DNA from: Lithospermum erythrorhizon
Lineage: Eukaryota; Streptophyta; Magnoliopsida; Boraginales; Boraginaceae
NCBI GenBank assembly: GCA_019722365.1
Contig: JADFUC010001485.1
Location: 1 to 64,000, forward strand
DNA: 64,000 nt
Reading direction: 5' to 3'
Under the pieces are notes generated by a model. The model ran no database searches. It worked only from the letters and a program-made list of their open reading frames with translations, and had not been told where the DNA came from. Shown piece after piece: positions 62,401 through 64,000 of this stretch; positions within the stretch are counted from its first letter, which is position 1, and every line of letters begins with the position of its first letter. A program made the position numbers and the translations under genes.

Positions 62401-64000
62401 TCAAGCTACGCCTTTTGGATCTTGTTGCTTCTGCAGGGCGGGGGTATGCCATGGTTCGGGTTCTGGGTATACCTCATTTCTTGCCTTCCACGGTTCTCGA
62501 AATCCACTTGATAGCCTCATACACCGTAGTTCGGGCGGTCCCCCGCCTCGAGACAGTGTCCATTACTTCTTTCATCGGAGGCTTTCACCCCCCATTCTAC
62601 CGAGGTGGAATCCGGGGCATCGTACTGCGTGGCGGTTGAGGCAGTCTATCAGCGCCTGTTGATTCCTCTCGGCGGACATCACTCCATATATGACGGATGG
62701 AAAAGTCATGCCAAATTTCTTTCCCTCCCCAAATATCCTACCAGCTTCTCCTTTGCTTCATCAATTTTAAAATCGCCCTTCCACGAACATTAAAGAATCC
62801 TATCCGTATATGGATGTGCTCACCTTCGCGTTTACTAATGAAAGACCATTAGGAAGTCTCTTCGTACAACCTCATTATTCGTGGTTGTGAAGGCGAACCT
62901 CAGAGCGTACTCGACCTTATGACACTCCAGGGATCATAATAAGATTCATGCCCCGAGCCCACTTTGGAGATTCTGTGGCGCCATCTATGTATAGCTTGAG
63001 ACCCTGCGCTTTCGGCGGCCTCGATTAACTCGGGTGCCTATTAAATCTGACCCATGTGTACATTCAACCATGAAGTTTGCTAGGGCCCTTTTATACTCGT
63101 CAGCGGCTTATGCCGAGTCAAATTCCTTTCGGCTGCATAGCCCATTTGACTATGCGTCGGGACTGTTGGGTTCTCCAATGGCTCTATCGTAGAGGTTGAT
63201 CCGTAACTACACTGGATGTGCCTCGAAGTATTGTTCGACTTCAGTGGCAACAATCGGGGCATACGATTTCTCCATCGGAGGATATCTGAGTCTCGGCCCC
63301 CCGACCCGGGAGCTGACATAGTACAGCACGACCTCTGGACCTTTTTGTCAGCCCTAGATGTGTCAGGCGCTCTTGTTGACTTCAGTCTGCCAGATATAGT
63401 TGCAGGATGTCCCCCGCCTGACGGCCGTTACCCAACATTTGAGGAGATTAAGTATTCCTTCATCTCATAAAGGACTACCTCACATAAGGAGTCCATTCAA
63501 ACTCTCTCCTCTTTTTAATGACCTTGAAAAAGGGCAAACTCTGTCCCTACGGCATTGATATGAACCGGGTCGGCGTTATCCTTAAAATCAGTGGCGTGCT
63601 TCATTCCCAGGTCATGAGACTACTGCATGGCTTCTTCACCAATAATATTTTAGGGATTAGGCTCAATTTTCATTGTTTGATCATATAGTCAGAATTTTCA
63701 AAAGTTTTAAAATACACTTATAGGGTTGGGCCAAAACTTATACCTCCATGAGTTATCAAGGAGTTCTCTCGAGATTAGACACCGTGATCTCCGTTTTCCG
63801 AACTTTTGATGAGCAATTCATCCACATAGATCTCTATGTTCTAGACAATACGGGTGGAGAACACCTTGTTGACCATCCTACGATACGTGCCTCTGCGTTC
63901 TTTAAGCGGAAGGCCATGACCTTCCAATAATAGATGCCATACTTCCGATTACAAATGCGGTCTTACTCAGCATCTTTCTTCCGCCGTGAATTGTTAGAAT
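62400..64000 (-). pseudogene. Second Tat-lineage gypsy pol relic, inverted, cut by the window end
   Basis: Minus strand from the right edge: a reverse transcriptase reading (YWKVMAFRLKNAEAR, then MVNKVFSTR and DELLIKS in shifting frames, about 63960-63690). RNase H follows at about 63320-63040 (PRLRYPPMEKSYAP, EAHPV, KEFDSA, ALANFMVECTH), then an archaeal-like RNase H near 62990-62700 (KLYIDGA, PNGLSLV). It parallels the plus-strand relic domain by domain in opposite orientation. Frames on the plus strand here are antisense shadows. Confidence 0.8.

Overview
The window looks like nuclear DNA of a flowering plant, probably a eudicot. Three genes have spliceosomal introns and plant-specific families (NST-type NAC factor, plant DExH3 helicase, ALMT channel). 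The rest is AT-rich intergenic DNA packed with typical plant transposons. I cannot name the species. There is no sign of a prokaryotic or organellar segment, CRISPR array, rRNA or complete tRNA gene.

Layout. 1-3783: AT-rich DNA with a ~1.1 kb TTA/ATT microsatellite. 3784 to ~10115: a decayed CACTA (En/Spm) DNA transposon with subterminal GACACC/GACGCC repeats and a GC-rich, frame-broken coding core on the minus strand. ~11.6-13.3 kb: remains of an old Ty1-copia element. 13321-22592: a structurally complete but heavily mutated SIRE/Maximus-type copia element on the minus strand (two LTRs, polypurine tract, decayed primer site, gag to RNase H, and a long extra 3' coding region). ~24.85-27.55 kb: another collapsed copia element. 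28299-32038: an NST/SND1-like NAC gene on the plus strand. 35006-48186: a 19-exon DExH3-like RNA helicase gene on the minus strand, with MITEs and local duplications in its introns. 48.2-54.6 kb: intergenic DNA with a partial copy of the helicase gene, a SINE and an unclassified minus-strand unit. 54632-56753: an ALMT gene on the minus strand. ~57.9-64 kb: LTR-like sequences and two inverted copies of a Tat-lineage Ty3-gypsy pol region.

The three host genes have unrelated expected roles: secondary-wall transcription, RNA unwinding and anion/malate transport. Nothing suggests that they form a functional cluster. I found no clear new biological system. The points most worth checking are a GC-AG intron required by the ALMT reading frame, a one-base frame break at a helicase exon junction, a rearranged exon copy upstream of the helicase, and an inverted Tat pair that could fold into a long hairpin.
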